64,000 bases of DNA, from the NCBI RefSeq assembly GCF_004514475.2, contig NZ_MYFO02000016.1, forward strand, positions 41,465 to 105,464, read 5' to 3'. Positions 1-8,817 of this stretch are shown piece by piece. The DNA is from Paenibacillus athensensis. GTDB lineage: Bacteria > Bacillota > Bacilli > Paenibacillales > NBRC-103111. The notes beneath the pieces were generated by a model. That model saw only the letters and a program-made list of their open reading frames with translations, had not been told where the DNA came from and made no database searches. Within the stretch, counting starts at the first letter, position 1; every line of letters starts with the position of its first letter. Position numbers and translations under genes: made by a program.

Positions 1-345
1 CTTGTTCACGCGGCGCGCGTTGATCTTGAACGTTGCCGGTCGTTTCGGCAGCGCCAGCATGATCTGCAGCGCCAGCTCGCGGACCGCTTCAAGCTCCAGC
101 GGCGCGGTATACGCCGGACTGAAGGAAGCCAGTCCGAATACGCGTCCGAGCGCCGCTGCGGCCGCTTCATAGGAAACACCCCTTAGCTCCACATATACGC
201 GGCCAAATTCGGAAATATACCTCAAATCGGGAAAAGGCGCCAGCACGCGGCGAATTTGCCGCAGCACCGCCTTTTCAAATCGGCTGCGGTTTCGCCCCTT
301 GAGCGTCAGCTCGCCGAGCTTGAGCAGCAAGCAATCCGGTTTCAT
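1..345 (-). CDS. thiI: tRNA 4-thiouridine synthase ThiI, N-terminal part
   Basis: Only the first 115 residues lie in the window; the rest runs off the left edge. The start LLLKLGELTLKGRNR is the ThiI signature at the head of the N-terminal ferredoxin-like/THUMP region. ThiI transfers sulfur from a cysteine desulfurase persulfide to uridine 8 of tRNA. The ATG at 345 directly abuts the TAG stop of the upstream cysteine desulfurase (346-348), and its ribosome binding site GGGAGGAG lies inside that gene, so the two are translationally coupled. Whether the protein has a C-terminal rhodanese domain cannot be seen. Confidence 0.93.
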   Translation of the reverse strand, partial: MKPDCLLLKLGELTLKGRNRSRFEKAVLRQIRRVLAPFPDLRYISEFGRVYVELRGVSYEAAAAALGRVFGLASFSPAYTAPLELEAVRELALQIMLALPKRPATFKINARRVNK

Positions 346-1518
346 CTATCGTCTTCTCCTCCCATGTTGCTCTCTTCGCGCCGGAGCGAGCTGCTCCGCG
401 ACTTGCGCCAGCGCCGCGAGAAAACGGTCCGCCTCGGCCTCCGGCAGCTCGGCCGGAAAGCTGACGCGCAGGCCGCTGGCCGCCTGCGCGCCGGAATAGC
501 CCATCGCCAGCAGCACGGCGCTGGGCTGATCCTCCCCCGAAGCGCACGCGGACTTCGTGGAAATATACATGCCATGCTGCTCCAGCGCGTGCACAACGAC
601 CTCGGCCTTCATGCCGGGGTACGTAAAGTGCACGATATGCGGCGCATGGCAGTCCTCTTGGTCTGGCCCGCTGACGGCCAGACCGGGAATGGCCGCGATC
701 CCTGCGGCCAAGCGGCGGCGCAGCCGGTACGCCGCCTCCGTCCGGGACTCGCGCCCCTGCATGGCCAGACGCAGCGCCTTGGCCATGCCAACAACCAGCG
801 GCACATTCTCCGTGCCGCTGCGCACGCCCTGCTCTTGGCCGCCCCCGGCGAGCTGCGGTACAAGCCGCACGCCCTCACGGCGGTAGAGCAGGCCAACCCC
901 CTTGGGGCCGCGGAATTTGTGCGCCGACACGCTGCACAAGTCGACGCCCAGCTCGCGCAGCCCCAAGGGCAGCTTGCCGATGCTCTGAATCGCATCGACA
1001 TGGAACAGCACGGTCGGCTTGTCCGCCAGCAGCCGGCCGATCGCGGCGAGCGGCTGCACCGAGCCGACCTCATTGTTCACGTGCATCACGCTGACCAGCA
1101 CTGTGTCGGGACGCAGCGCCGCGGCTAGCGCGTCGACGCTGACCAGCCCCTGCGCGTCCACCGGCAGACGCGTCACTTCAAAGCCGCTCTCCTCCAGCTG
1201 ACGCAGCGGCTCCAGCACGGACGGATGCTCAATCTGCGTCGTGATCAGATGGCGGCCGCGGCTCTGATTCGCCCAAGCGGCGCCTTTAATCGCCAGATTA
1301 TTGCTCTCCGTGCCGCCCGACGTGACGATCAGCTCGCGCCCGTCGACGCCCAGCGCCGCAGCCATCACATCCTTCGCGCGGCCCAGCAGCCGCTCGGCCT
1401 CTATGCCAAGCCCGTGAATGGAAGACGGGTTCCCGTAATGGCTGCGCATGGCCTCGGCCACGGCAGTGACGACTTCCTCGTAGGGCGGCGTTGTCGCCGC
1501 CCAATCCAAATACAGCAT
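346..1518 (-). CDS. Cysteine desulfurase (NifZ/IscS-like), ThiI partner
   Basis: A 390-residue PLP-dependent class V aminotransferase-fold enzyme that takes sulfur from cysteine as an enzyme-bound persulfide. Visible motifs are the cofactor-stacking His98 (IEHPS), the PLP-contacting Asp175 (HVDA), the Schiff-base Lys201 (SAHKFRGPKG) and the catalytic Cys325 (STKSACASGE). It sits immediately upstream of thiI, as NifZ does in Bacillus subtilis, so its likely job is supplying sulfur for tRNA 4-thiouridine rather than general Fe-S assembly. Length is normal. The C-terminus is Arg-rich (HGRRRR). The ATG at 1518 is preceded by AAAGGA about 13 nt upstream. Confidence 0.93.
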   Translation of the reverse strand: MLYLDWAATTPPYEEVVTAVAEAMRSHYGNPSSIHGLGIEAERLLGRAKDVMAAALGVDGRELIVTSGGTESNNLAIKGAAWANQSRGRHLITTQIEHPSVLEPLRQLEESGFEVTRLPVDAQGLVSVDALAAALRPDTVLVSVMHVNNEVGSVQPLAAIGRLLADKPTVLFHVDAIQSIGKLPLGLRELGVDLCSVSAHKFRGPKGVGLLYRREGVRLVPQLAGGGQEQGVRSGTENVPLVVGMAKALRLAMQGRESRTEAAYRLRRRLAAGIAAIPGLAVSGPDQEDCHAPHIVHFTYPGMKAEVVVHALEQHGMYISTKSACASGEDQPSAVLLAMGYSGAQAASGLRVSFPAELPEAEADRFLAALAQVAEQLAPARREQHGRRRR

Positions 1519-1601
1519 ATGTAGCTTTCAGTCCTTTCGCTTGTACCCTCATTAAAGCGCAAAACACGTCCCCGCTCAAGCCGCACGCCTGCCAACAACA
1601 G

Positions 1602-1633
1602 AAAAAGCCGTCCCGCGTGTTGCGGAATCGGCT
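1602..1633 (-). terminator. Rho-independent terminator after the lytic transglycosylase gene
   Basis: On the minus strand an imperfect stem (GCCG..CCGC / GCGG..CGGC on the plus strand) is followed by TTTTT. It lies between the transglycosylase stop at 1668 and the desulfurase start at 1518. Confidence 0.65.
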
Positions 1634-1667
1634 GTATGGCTGTATATGCCCGCTGCCCGGAGAGGGA

Positions 1668-2459
1668 TCAGGTCGCGGCGTAGCCCGCTTTGAGCCCGAG
1701 CACCTTTTTCACATAAGCCTGCGTTTCCTTAGGCAGCATGAAAAGCTTGTCGGCCAGATCGCTGTCGGTCTTAATATTCAGACGGTCGACGCGTCCCGGT
1801 CCGGCGTTATAAGCAGCAAGCGCCACCCCTTCATTGCCGTTGTATTTGCTCAGCAGATTCGCCAGAAAATGCGTCCCTGCGGTCACGTTCTGCTGCGGAT
1901 CAAACGGATTCGTAACGCCGAAGCCGCTGCCCGTGCCGTCCATCAGCTGCATCAAGCCTTTGGCTCCAGCCGATGATACCGCCGTATGGTCAAAATCGGA
2001 TTCCTGGTGAATCACCGCTTTGACCAGCGCCGGATCAACGCCGAACCGACTCGCTGCCGACTGAATCAAGCCGTCGTATTGCGCCGAAGCATTCGACGTA
2101 TCCAGTGTTGCGCTCGCGCTGCCGAGCGCCGACAGCGGATTATACGACTTGTTCAGCGCATAAAGCGAAGCCGGGATGTAGCTATTTCCCGACGAGGTGC
2201 CTGCCGACAGACCGGACAGCAGCCCGCTCAAATCGGACGAACCGCCGCCGCCCAGCGCCGCGAGCGCAGCCAGCGGATCGCTATCGCTGCCCGTCTCCGC
2301 CGCTCCTGTCTGACCCTGCTCCATCATCGTTTCAAGCAGCGCCTGAAAGTCGAGTCCGCCATCGTCGGAAGACGCATCGGCGCCGCCTGAAATCAGGCTC
2401 ATTTTATTCAAAAGCTGCAGCTGCAGCAATTCCTTCATCACGCGCGGATCGATATTCAT
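1668..2459 (-). CDS. Lytic transglycosylase, SLT domain (CwlQ/YjbJ-like)
   Basis: 263 residues. Residues about 1-125 are a low-complexity Gly/Ser/Ala-rich region with no clear signal peptide. Residues about 128-255 form a soluble lytic transglycosylase (goose-lysozyme-like) domain with catalytic Glu153 in HQESDF, then GAKGLMQLM, NPFDPQQN and ALAAYNAGPG, the usual conserved blocks. The family cleaves the MurNAc-GlcNAc bond of peptidoglycan to give 1,6-anhydroMurNAc. The architecture matches B. subtilis CwlQ. It is flanked by its own terminator and is probably monocistronic. Without an export signal, how it reaches the wall is unclear. Confidence 0.9.
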   Translation of the reverse strand: MNIDPRVMKELLQLQLLNKMSLISGGADASSDDGGLDFQALLETMMEQGQTGAAETGSDSDPLAALAALGGGGSSDLSGLLSGLSAGTSSGNSYIPASLYALNKSYNPLSALGSASATLDTSNASAQYDGLIQSAASRFGVDPALVKAVIHQESDFDHTAVSSAGAKGLMQLMDGTGSGFGVTNPFDPQQNVTAGTHFLANLLSKYNGNEGVALAAYNAGPGRVDRLNIKTDSDLADKLFMLPKETQAYVKKVLGLKAGYAAT

Positions 2460-2604
2460 ACGATACCTCGTTTCCCTCTATCGTTCGCTGATACCATTGT
2501 ACACGTTTTGAACGCTCGGAGCCATACCAAATTTCAGGAAGCGCCCGTTTCCGTCGGGTGGGCACCTCGTCCTTCCTCCTATGTACCTATGCGCCACCGC
2601 ATGC

Positions 2605-2630
2605 AAAAAGAACAGCCCCGCGGCTGTTCT
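2605..2630 (-). terminator. Rho-independent terminator after the CNNM/CorC gene
   Basis: The stem GAACAGCC/GGCTGTTC with a short loop is followed on the minus strand by TTTTT. It lies 13 nt beyond the stop of the CNNM-family gene. Confidence 0.85.
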
Positions 2631-2642
2631 CTCCATCGTAAC

Positions 2643-4034
2643 TTATGAAATGTTTTGCTGAAAAATTTCCTGCTCCGGCAGCCTGCGCACGGTCACGCGC
2701 GAAATGCGCAAATGGTCGATTTCCTCGACAACAAACACGAATTCGTCGTTGTACACGACCTGCTGGTTGCGGCTCGGCGGAATCTCGATTTGCGAATAAA
2801 TCCATCCGCCAATCGTATCGTAATCGTCCGATTCGATCTCGACGCCGAAGTAGTCGTTTACCTCGTCGATCAGCAGCAAGCCGTCGATGGAAAACGTATG
2901 CTCATCGCGCATCTCGATCGACGGACGCTCTTCGTCGAATTCGTCCTGAATTTCACCGACGATTTCTTCCATAATGTCCTCCAGCGTAACTAGACCGGAG
3001 GTTCCCCCGTATTCGTCGATCAGCAGCGCCATCTGGCTTTTCTTCTTCTGCATCAGCTTGAGCAGATCGCTGATCTGGATCGAATCCGGCACCGTGGTAA
3101 TCGGACGGATGATTTTTTTGATCCCGGTCAGGTTGGCGTTAGGCTTGAGCAAATCCTTGATATGCACAAAACCGATGATATTGTCCTTGTCAGGGTCGCA
3201 AACCGGATAGCGGGTGCGCATTTCCTTCATGGCAATGCCCAGATTCTCGGCAAAGCTCAGCCGAGCGTACAAGCAGTCCATCTCGGTGCGCGGAATCATG
3301 ATTTCTTTGGCGGTTGTTTCCGCAAAGTCGAATATATTGTCAACAAGCGTCAGCTCTGTATTATCGATAAGTCCGCTTTTGTGGCTTTCTTTCATCAGGA
3401 CGCGAATTTCTTCCTCGGTATGCGCCGATTCATGCTCCGTCGTCGGTTCAATCCCGGCGCGGCGCAGCATCCAGTTGGAGATGCCGTTAAGCATCCAGAT
3501 AAACGGGTACATGATTTTGTAGAAAACGATCATCGGACCGGCGGCCAGCAGCGTCACGTTCTCCGCTTTGCGGATCGCGTAAGTCTTGGGGAACTGCTCG
3601 CCGAGCGTGATGTGAAAAACCGTCATCATCGCAAAGGCAATCAAAAACGTAATCGTATGGAACAAACCGTCGGACAAATGCAGCGGGCGGAATAACGGCT
3701 CCAGCACCAATGCAAAGGCAGGCTCGCCGACATAACCCAAACCGAGCGACGTCAGTGTAATGCCCAATTGGCAGGCCGACAAATACGCATCAAGATTATT
3801 GATAATTCCTCTGGCAAACTTGGCATTCCGATTGCCGTCTTCTGCGAGCGATTCGATCCGGCTGCCCCGAACCTTGACCATCGCAAACTCGGCGGCGACG
3901 AAAAAACCGTTGAGCAATACAAGCACTACAACTAAAGCAAAGTTAAACAAAATCGGTAACGGATCACTGTCCAATACCCTACCCATCCCCTCGATCAAGC
4001 TTGAGGAGAATAGGTACACCTCCCTTAAAGTCAT
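2643..4034 (-). CDS. Hemolysin-family/CNNM transporter-like protein with CBS and CorC_HlyC domains
   Basis: Up to 463 residues. The N-terminal half is a DUF21/CNNM membrane domain with about four hydrophobic segments (FVAAEFAMVKVR is the typical first signature). Two CBS domains follow at roughly 220-345, with IPRTEMDCL and LLIDEYGGTSGLVTLEDI, and then a C-terminal CorC_HlyC (PCMH-like) domain. The family is linked to Mg2+ or Co2+ export or homeostasis; the true substrate here is unknown. The start is uncertain: the ATG at 4034 has no Shine-Dalgarno, while a perfect AAGGGAGG lies inside the ORF 9-16 nt after it, suggesting initiation at TTG (residue 13) or ATG (residue 17, position 3986). Confidence 0.88.
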   Translation of the reverse strand: MTLREVYLFSSSLIEGMGRVLDSDPLPILFNFALVVVLVLLNGFFVAAEFAMVKVRGSRIESLAEDGNRNAKFARGIINNLDAYLSACQLGITLTSLGLGYVGEPAFALVLEPLFRPLHLSDGLFHTITFLIAFAMMTVFHITLGEQFPKTYAIRKAENVTLLAAGPMIVFYKIMYPFIWMLNGISNWMLRRAGIEPTTEHESAHTEEEIRVLMKESHKSGLIDNTELTLVDNIFDFAETTAKEIMIPRTEMDCLYARLSFAENLGIAMKEMRTRYPVCDPDKDNIIGFVHIKDLLKPNANLTGIKKIIRPITTVPDSIQISDLLKLMQKKKSQMALLIDEYGGTSGLVTLEDIMEEIVGEIQDEFDEERPSIEMRDEHTFSIDGLLLIDEVNDYFGVEIESDDYDTIGGWIYSQIEIPPSRNQQVVYNDEFVFVVEEIDHLRISRVTVRRLPEQEIFQQNIS

Positions 4035-4056
4035 TTTTTATTCAATATTACTTTTC

Positions 4057-4084
4057 ATTATATAATAATACTCTAATCCGTCAA
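4057..4084 (-). promoter_or_regulatory. Sigma-A promoter for the CNNM/CorC gene
   Basis: Reading the minus strand, TTGACG (4079-4084) and a perfect TATAAT (4057-4062) are separated by 16 bp. Transcription would start near 4050, just before the ORF. Confidence 0.75.
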
Positions 4085-4211
4085 ACGTGAGAATATGACC
4101 TGAGCCGCCAAAAAGATCAAGAAATCGGGCGCACACAGGGTAAAATGGGCAAGCGAAGGGACTATTTACGCCGAGAATCGCCGATCCAGCCGATTTCGGA
4201 CATTGCTGCAT

Positions 4212-4248
4212 AAAAATAACCCCATCTCTGTAGAGATGAGGTTATTTT
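4212..4248. terminator. Bidirectional-looking hairpin terminator
   Basis: A long stem AATAACC..CATCTCT/AGAGATG..GGTTATT with A-run on the left and T-run on the right. It most likely ends the DUF1540 to membrane-protein operon reading leftwards. The rest of the gap 4085-4338 shows nothing recognisable. Confidence 0.8.
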
Positions 4249-4338
4249 CCGGTGGCTCCATCCGATGCGGACATCAGTCGAGCCCCCATTTGCGGATCGG
4301 ACGGGCAGGACGAAGCCTGCACGTCCGGACCTGAACGT

Positions 4339-4749
4339 TTACGCATAATTCGGTACGAGGAAAAAATAGGCAGCGATTGCCAGCAGTCCAAGCGAAATCG
4401 CCCATGCCCCCAGCGCCCGGTTGCCGCGCAGGAAAGCGAAAAAGCCTAACGCCACACCCGCCGGACCTAACACGGCCGGCAGCGCGAACAAGGAAATCAG
4501 CGCTGTAAATAAAGCGATGTATCCGAATGTCCGCGAGCGATTAACCGCTTCCTCCGTTTCCTCCAGCCGTTTCGCGTCAGCAGCATGCTCCATAGGAGCT
4601 GCAGCGCGCGACGACAGGGAGATTGGCAAACCGACGGCGTCCGCCGCGAATTCCTCGCGGTCGTTCAAGCCGCCTTTTTGGCGCAGCTGTTCCGTCCGGG
4701 CCCGCAGCTTGGCTGCTTTGCCCGATGCGAAGTCTGTTTGTTTGTCCAT
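4339..4749 (-). CDS. Small membrane protein, unknown function
   Basis: 136 residues starting at MDKQTDFASG, chosen because GGAGGATGTT precedes that ATG; the longer ORF upstream overlaps the DUF1540 gene and is not supported. Residues 1-70 are polar and charged, with heptad-like Leu and Arg. Residues about 72-130 hold two or three hydrophobic segments (FGYIALFTALISLFALP, GPAGVALGFFAFL, ISLLGLLAIAAYFFLVP-like). No family is recognised with confidence. It follows the DUF1540 gene by 19 nt and is probably cotranscribed with it. Confidence 0.75.
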   Translation of the reverse strand: MDKQTDFASGKAAKLRARTEQLRQKGGLNDREEFAADAVGLPISLSSRAAAPMEHAADAKRLEETEEAVNRSRTFGYIALFTALISLFALPAVLGPAGVALGFFAFLRGNRALGAWAISLGLLAIAAYFFLVPNYA

Positions 4750-4768
4750 AACATCCTCCACGGACTGG

Positions 4769-4984
4769 CTATTTGCGCTTTTTCGGCTCGAACGTGTGGC
4801 AGCACGTTTGCGCTGTGTTGCTGGCGGCGTCCTGATGCTGCGAATCAAACGACTCTTCAGCGAACTCGGTGTCAAAGTGCGCGTTGGCGTGCTGATCGAC
4901 ATCGATCATAATCGTGTCTGCGCTGCATTTGTTGCCCTGCGACCAATATTCACAGTTGGCAACCGAACATTTCACTTCCGGCAT
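4769..4984 (-). CDS. DUF1540 domain-containing protein
   Basis: 71 residues. The N-terminus VKCSVANCEYWSQGNKCSA is the DUF1540 signature, with Cys6, Cys11 and Cys20 as probable metal ligands, and a second pair CC near residue 61 followed by HTFEP. DUF1540 proteins are small cysteine-rich proteins common in spore-forming Firmicutes with unknown function. The start is supported by AGAGGGGTGA upstream. First gene of a two-gene unit with the small membrane protein. Confidence 0.88.
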   Translation of the reverse strand: MPEVKCSVANCEYWSQGNKCSADTIMIDVDQHANAHFDTEFAEESFDSQHQDAASNTAQTCCHTFEPKKRK

Positions 4985-5039
4985 TCGTCATCACCCCTCT
5001 AACAATTTGCCCGCTAAAAGGGTGACCTATTCTTATCGC

Positions 5040-6194
5040 CTACAGCTTGCTAGAAAGCACCAGATACATTGCATGCGACCACAGCAGCGGCATCGCCGGA
5101 TCGCCCCATTGCTCCAGCCATTGGTCATAGGCTTCCGGAGCGCGCAGCGCGTCCGGCACCTGCTCCGGCAGCCGTCCGAGCGTATCGGCCTTGCTTGCGA
5201 TCCAGTCCAGACAACGCTCGGCTTCGGCGCGGTCGCCTTGCTCCAGCTTGATCCAGCCGTACCAGGCCGTCAGCAGCAGCCATTCGCCGCCGCCATAGTA
5301 CGTATCTTCGGCATAACGTTGAATGCCACCGTGCTTCAGCTCCGCTTCGATCGTTCGGACGGTCGCTTCCATCCGCGGATCATGCGGGTCCACCAGCCCG
5401 AACGGAACCGACAGCCACAGCAAACTGGCGTCAACGCCCGGCAGAACCGGCTGCCAGCTTTCATGCTCGCATTGGATGGATTTCACAAATCGCCCTTCAT
5501 GCACCGCATGGCGCAGCACGAATTGCTTGATTTCCTCTGCCTTGTCCAGCAGCTCCGTTCTTTCTTCCAGCTCGCCCATTGCCCGCAAGCCGCCGTAGAT
5601 GCAAGCGAGCGTCGCCGGATGCACATAATCGGCATTTTCCTCCCAGCAATCGAAGTTCGGAAAATGCCAGAAAGCGTGCAAATAATCGACAGTCAGCTCG
5701 ATGCTGTCGCGCAGTTCATTCAGCAGACCACGATTGCCGGTCAGCCGGATATGCTCGGCCAACCCCCAGAGCCAGGCGCCGTAGCCGTCCAGCTGGAAAT
5801 GGCCCCACTCCGAGCTATCGTCGCGGCCGTCCAGGTGGTAGCGGGTGCCCAGAAATTCGTAACGTTCGATCCATGCGCCGGCACGATGCTTCTCCAGCAG
5901 GCCATCCACTTGCCCGCGTTTGCTTTGCAGGACGCGATGCACCCATCTGAAAAACAGCTCGGCGCTGTCCCGCTCGCCGCTGACATCCATCGCATGCGCA
6001 ATAAACGTACCGTCGCGCAGCCAGCTGTAAGCATAATGCGCGAATAGCGGACTTGCGGCGTAGCCGCCGCGCGGATGCTGATTGAGCTTGATGATTTCAT
6101 GACTTTTTGCCGTCAACTGCGGATGCTTCAACCGTTCAACTCCCCCATTCATACGAAAGGAGATGCGCTTGTCCGCATCCCCTGTTGTTTTCAT
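5040..6194 (-). CDS. Glycoside hydrolase family 15 protein (glucoamylase-like)
   Basis: 384 residues from the ATG at 6194, chosen because AAAAGGTG stands about 10 nt upstream. It is an (alpha/alpha)6-barrel-like protein with SWLRDGTF (57-64), DGYGAWLWG (137-145), a likely general acid in WEEN (Glu185/186) and a likely general base in GGEWLLLTAWYGW (Glu304), the GH15 pattern. Only the catalytic barrel is present: the N-terminal beta-sandwich of long glucoamylases and trehalases is missing and there is no signal peptide, so it should act in the cytoplasm on alpha-glucosides. Substrate cannot be inferred. It ends about 55 nt downstream of the DUF1540 start region and lies after the YpuI-family gene. 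Confidence 0.85.
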   Translation of the reverse strand: MKTTGDADKRISFRMNGGVERLKHPQLTAKSHEIIKLNQHPRGGYAASPLFAHYAYSWLRDGTFIAHAMDVSGERDSAELFFRWVHRVLQSKRGQVDGLLEKHRAGAWIERYEFLGTRYHLDGRDDSSEWGHFQLDGYGAWLWGLAEHIRLTGNRGLLNELRDSIELTVDYLHAFWHFPNFDCWEENADYVHPATLACIYGGLRAMGELEERTELLDKAEEIKQFVLRHAVHEGRFVKSIQCEHESWQPVLPGVDASLLWLSVPFGLVDPHDPRMEATVRTIEAELKHGGIQRYAEDTYYGGGEWLLLTAWYGWIKLEQGDRAEAERCLDWIASKADTLGRLPEQVPDALRAPEAYDQWLEQWGDPAMPLLWSHAMYLVLSSKL

Positions 6195-6201
6195 GTTTAG
6201 A

Positions 6202-6705
6202 TTACACCTTTTCGCCTTGCATGCGGCGTTGTGTAATATAGTCGGTTTCGTAGTAGGACAAATCCTCGCGCAATTCCTCAAATACTTTGGACAGCTCAAT
6301 CGTCAAATCGCGCACCTCGCGCGAAGGCTTTTTGCGGAAACGAATCGCGTCTTGACCGGTATAAGCATAACGGCCGTCTTCGGAATAGCACTCATTTTTC
6401 GGATAGAAAAACGTATTTACGCATGTATGATACACTTCGTACAGCACTTTCTCGGAAAAATCAACGTTGAATGTCGGGCGGCGCAAGCACACGCCGAGCT
6501 TCTCGTAAGCGACTTCACAAAATACGAGCAAATGCCGGGTATCCTGCAGGTAGCCGCGGTAGAACTCGTCCATGGCCGGATCGCTCTCCACGTTCAGTTG
6601 AGGCAGCGAATGCTGGTTCAAGAACAGCTCCATTTTAGCTGTCGCTTCTTTCAATTTCGTCCGCGTCGAGTCGCAAATATTTTTCACATTAAAAACAGCC
6701 ATCAT
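6202..6705 (-). CDS. YpuI/DUF3907 family protein
   Basis: 167 residues. The overall sequence (YYETDYITQRR end, CEVAYEKLGVCLRRP, KNECYSEDGRYAYTGQDAIRFR) resembles B. subtilis YpuI, a DUF3907 protein of unknown function restricted to Bacilli. It is soluble, mixed alpha with no signal peptide. A strong GAGGAGG precedes two adjacent ATG codons (MMAV), so either may start. It ends 7 nt before the GH15 start, so the two probably form an operon. Confidence 0.78.
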   Translation of the reverse strand: MMAVFNVKNICDSTRTKLKEATAKMELFLNQHSLPQLNVESDPAMDEFYRGYLQDTRHLLVFCEVAYEKLGVCLRRPTFNVDFSEKVLYEVYHTCVNTFFYPKNECYSEDGRYAYTGQDAIRFRKKPSREVRDLTIELSKVFEELREDLSYYETDYITQRRMQGEKV

Positions 6706-6853
6706 GAAGACCTCCTCTTTTTGCGCTGCTCTTATCGTACCATAAATTTGTCATAAAAGGTATATGCAAATGCGCCGGGAACAAGTGCATAAAAGCCTTG
6801 TCCGCACCCAACTCTAACGAATAGAAAACAGACTCACACAAGGAGGCTCTCAT

Positions 6854-8743
6854 ATGTGGCGTTATGTATGGTCCGCCGTGCTGGTTGTTGGTTTGGGCTT
6901 GTTTGTTCTGACAGGCAGTCCCAAGCACAAGGGCGCGCCGGGGCCCGAGGTATACAGTGTCAAGCAGGAAACGGGCAGCAAAATGACGCTCGTCCAGCAG
7001 GATGTCCGCTTGACCGACGAGCTTTGCCGCAGCCAATGCTCGTTCGATTTGCGCAGCATGGTTGCGCGGATTGAGGCCGGCCAGCCGGCTCGCGAGGTGC
7101 TCGCTGCCATGCGGCATCATCATGAAAAAATGGATATGCTCGTTTGGTCGCAGCGCGGCCAAAAGCTGGAGCAAGGCGTCAAAGAAGGCCAGGTGCTGTC
7201 GGACTACGCCGCAGACACGAATCGCTACGTGCAAGAGGCCAAAGCTGCTGCCGACGCAGGTAAAAGCTATCAGTCGCCAGCGTTTGGCCAAGGCAATCAG
7301 ACGTATTTCGTACTGGCGCAGCCATCCGCGCTGGCAGCGGGCTCGCTGATCGGCGTCATCCACCAGGATGTGCTGTCCCAGGTCGAGGAGCATCAGAAAA
7401 AAAATCTGCGGCTGGCTCCTTACCCGGCCGAAAAAAGCTGGAAAATCGAATCTGTCGATACCGACACCTTGCAGGACAAGGTCGTTGATCACCCTGAGGA
7501 TAATCAGGGGACGAGCCATTATCACCCGAACGAGGTCGTGGTGCGTTTCAAGAAGGACCCGACAGACAGCGAGCTCAACCGGATCAAAAGCGAAATCGGC
7601 AGCCGCACGGTGCGCAAGCTCGGCTATACGTATGTGTTCACAGCTGACGGCATGGAAGCAAAGCAGCTGATGGCGTATTTCAAAAAATGGGACGTCAGCT
7701 ATGTTGAGCCGCATTTTCTGTATTTGACCAATGATGCCGCGGCTTCGTCCGGCAAAGCGCCGGGTGAAACGAACGGCAGGAATGACGTGACGGCCAATTT
7801 TATCCCCAACGACTATTTGTTCAGCCGCTATCAGTGGAATCTGCCTACCATTGAAACCGTTCAAGGCTGGCAAACGACGCGCGGGGCGCAAGACGTCATC
7901 GTTGGCGTCGTCGATACCGGCGTGGACCTGCAGCACCCGGATTTGCAGGGCCAGCTCGTGCCCGGCTACAATGTCGTCGGCAACAACGACGTGCCGCAGG
8001 ACGATGTCGGCCACGGCACCCATGTCGCCGGGGTCATTGCCGCCGTTGTCAACAACAATGTCGGCGTGGCTGGCATGAGCTGGTACAACAAGGTGCTTCC
8101 CGTCAAGGTGCTCGATCAGTCGGGGGCCGGCAGCACATATGCCGTGGCGCAAGGGGTCATCTGGGCAACAGACCACGGGGCGAAGGTGATCAACATGAGT
8201 CTGGGCAACTATGCTGATTCCAGCTTTTTGCATGACGCGATTAAATACGCCTTCGATCACGATGTCGCGCTGATTGCCGCCAGCGGCAACGACAATACCG
8301 ACCGGCCCGGATTTCCGGCGGCCTATCCCGAGGTGTTCGCCGTAGCGGCCACGGACGCACAAAATCAAAAAGCGCCTTTCTCCAACTACGGCGATTACAT
8401 CGACGTGGCCGCGCCGGGCGTCAGCATTGCCAGCACGTATCCGAACAATCAATACGCGGCCCTGTCGGGCACCTCGATGGCCAGCCCGCACGTTACAGCG
8501 CTCGCCGCTCTGATCCGCTCGGTCAATCCGCTGCTGAAAAATACCGAGGTGTACGATATTATCCGCCAGACGGCCCAGGATTTGGGCGATAAAGGACGCG
8601 ACGCCTATTACGGCTATGGGCTGATCGATGTCGACAAAGCGGTCAAGGCTGCTTCCGCAGCAGCAACGTCGCTGAACTATTGGCCGCAAAACACGGCGCG
8701 CGAAATGAACCGGCTACAGCGGCAATACGCGCCTGCTTCGTAA
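6854..8743 (+). CDS. Secreted S8 subtilisin-like serine protease
   Basis: 629 residues. A signal peptide or membrane anchor occupies residues about 1-22. A long prodomain region of roughly 300 residues follows, including a fervidolysin-like propeptide segment (NEVVVRFKKDPTDSELNRIK). The S8 catalytic domain starts near 340 with Asp354 (VVDTGVD), His387 (GHGTHVAG), the oxyanion Asn in AASGND, and Ser541 (GTSMASPH). It hydrolyses extracellular proteins. AAGGAGG stands 7 nt before the ATG. The gene is divergent from ypuI and convergent with thioredoxin, and is monocistronic. Cys56 and Cys60 in the propeptide (ELCRSQCSF) are unusual for secreted bacillar proteases. Confidence 0.95.
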   Translation: MWRYVWSAVLVVGLGLFVLTGSPKHKGAPGPEVYSVKQETGSKMTLVQQDVRLTDELCRSQCSFDLRSMVARIEAGQPAREVLAAMRHHHEKMDMLVWSQRGQKLEQGVKEGQVLSDYAADTNRYVQEAKAAADAGKSYQSPAFGQGNQTYFVLAQPSALAAGSLIGVIHQDVLSQVEEHQKKNLRLAPYPAEKSWKIESVDTDTLQDKVVDHPEDNQGTSHYHPNEVVVRFKKDPTDSELNRIKSEIGSRTVRKLGYTYVFTADGMEAKQLMAYFKKWDVSYVEPHFLYLTNDAAASSGKAPGETNGRNDVTANFIPNDYLFSRYQWNLPTIETVQGWQTTRGAQDVIVGVVDTGVDLQHPDLQGQLVPGYNVVGNNDVPQDDVGHGTHVAGVIAAVVNNNVGVAGMSWYNKVLPVKVLDQSGAGSTYAVAQGVIWATDHGAKVINMSLGNYADSSFLHDAIKYAFDHDVALIAASGNDNTDRPGFPAAYPEVFAVAATDAQNQKAPFSNYGDYIDVAAPGVSIASTYPNNQYAALSGTSMASPHVTALAALIRSVNPLLKNTEVYDIIRQTAQDLGDKGRDAYYGYGLIDVDKAVKAASAAATSLNYWPQNTAREMNRLQRQYAPAS

Positions 8744-8762
8744 ATCTTGCGCATACAACAAC

Positions 8763-8804
8763 AAAAGCTTCCCTTGTCCGCTATGCAGCGGCGGGAAGCT
8801 TTTT
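8763..8804. terminator. Bidirectional terminator between S8 protease and thioredoxin
   Basis: The stem AAAAGCTTCCC/GGGAAGCTTTTT with an inner CCGC/GCGG pairing lies between two convergent genes, with T-rich tails on both strands. Confidence 0.88.
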
Positions 8805-8817
8805 GATCTGTAGGTCC

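Noticed and set aside
6163..6756. Plus-strand ORF starting at an AAAGGAG-ATG sequence inside the GH15 gene
   Set aside because: Overlaps the GH15 start and the whole ypuI gene in antisense; Shine-Dalgarno likeness is by chance.
6689..8689. Long minus-strand ORF opposite the S8 protease
   Set aside because: Antisense shadow in high-GC DNA; the plus strand holds an intact protease with a full catalytic triad.
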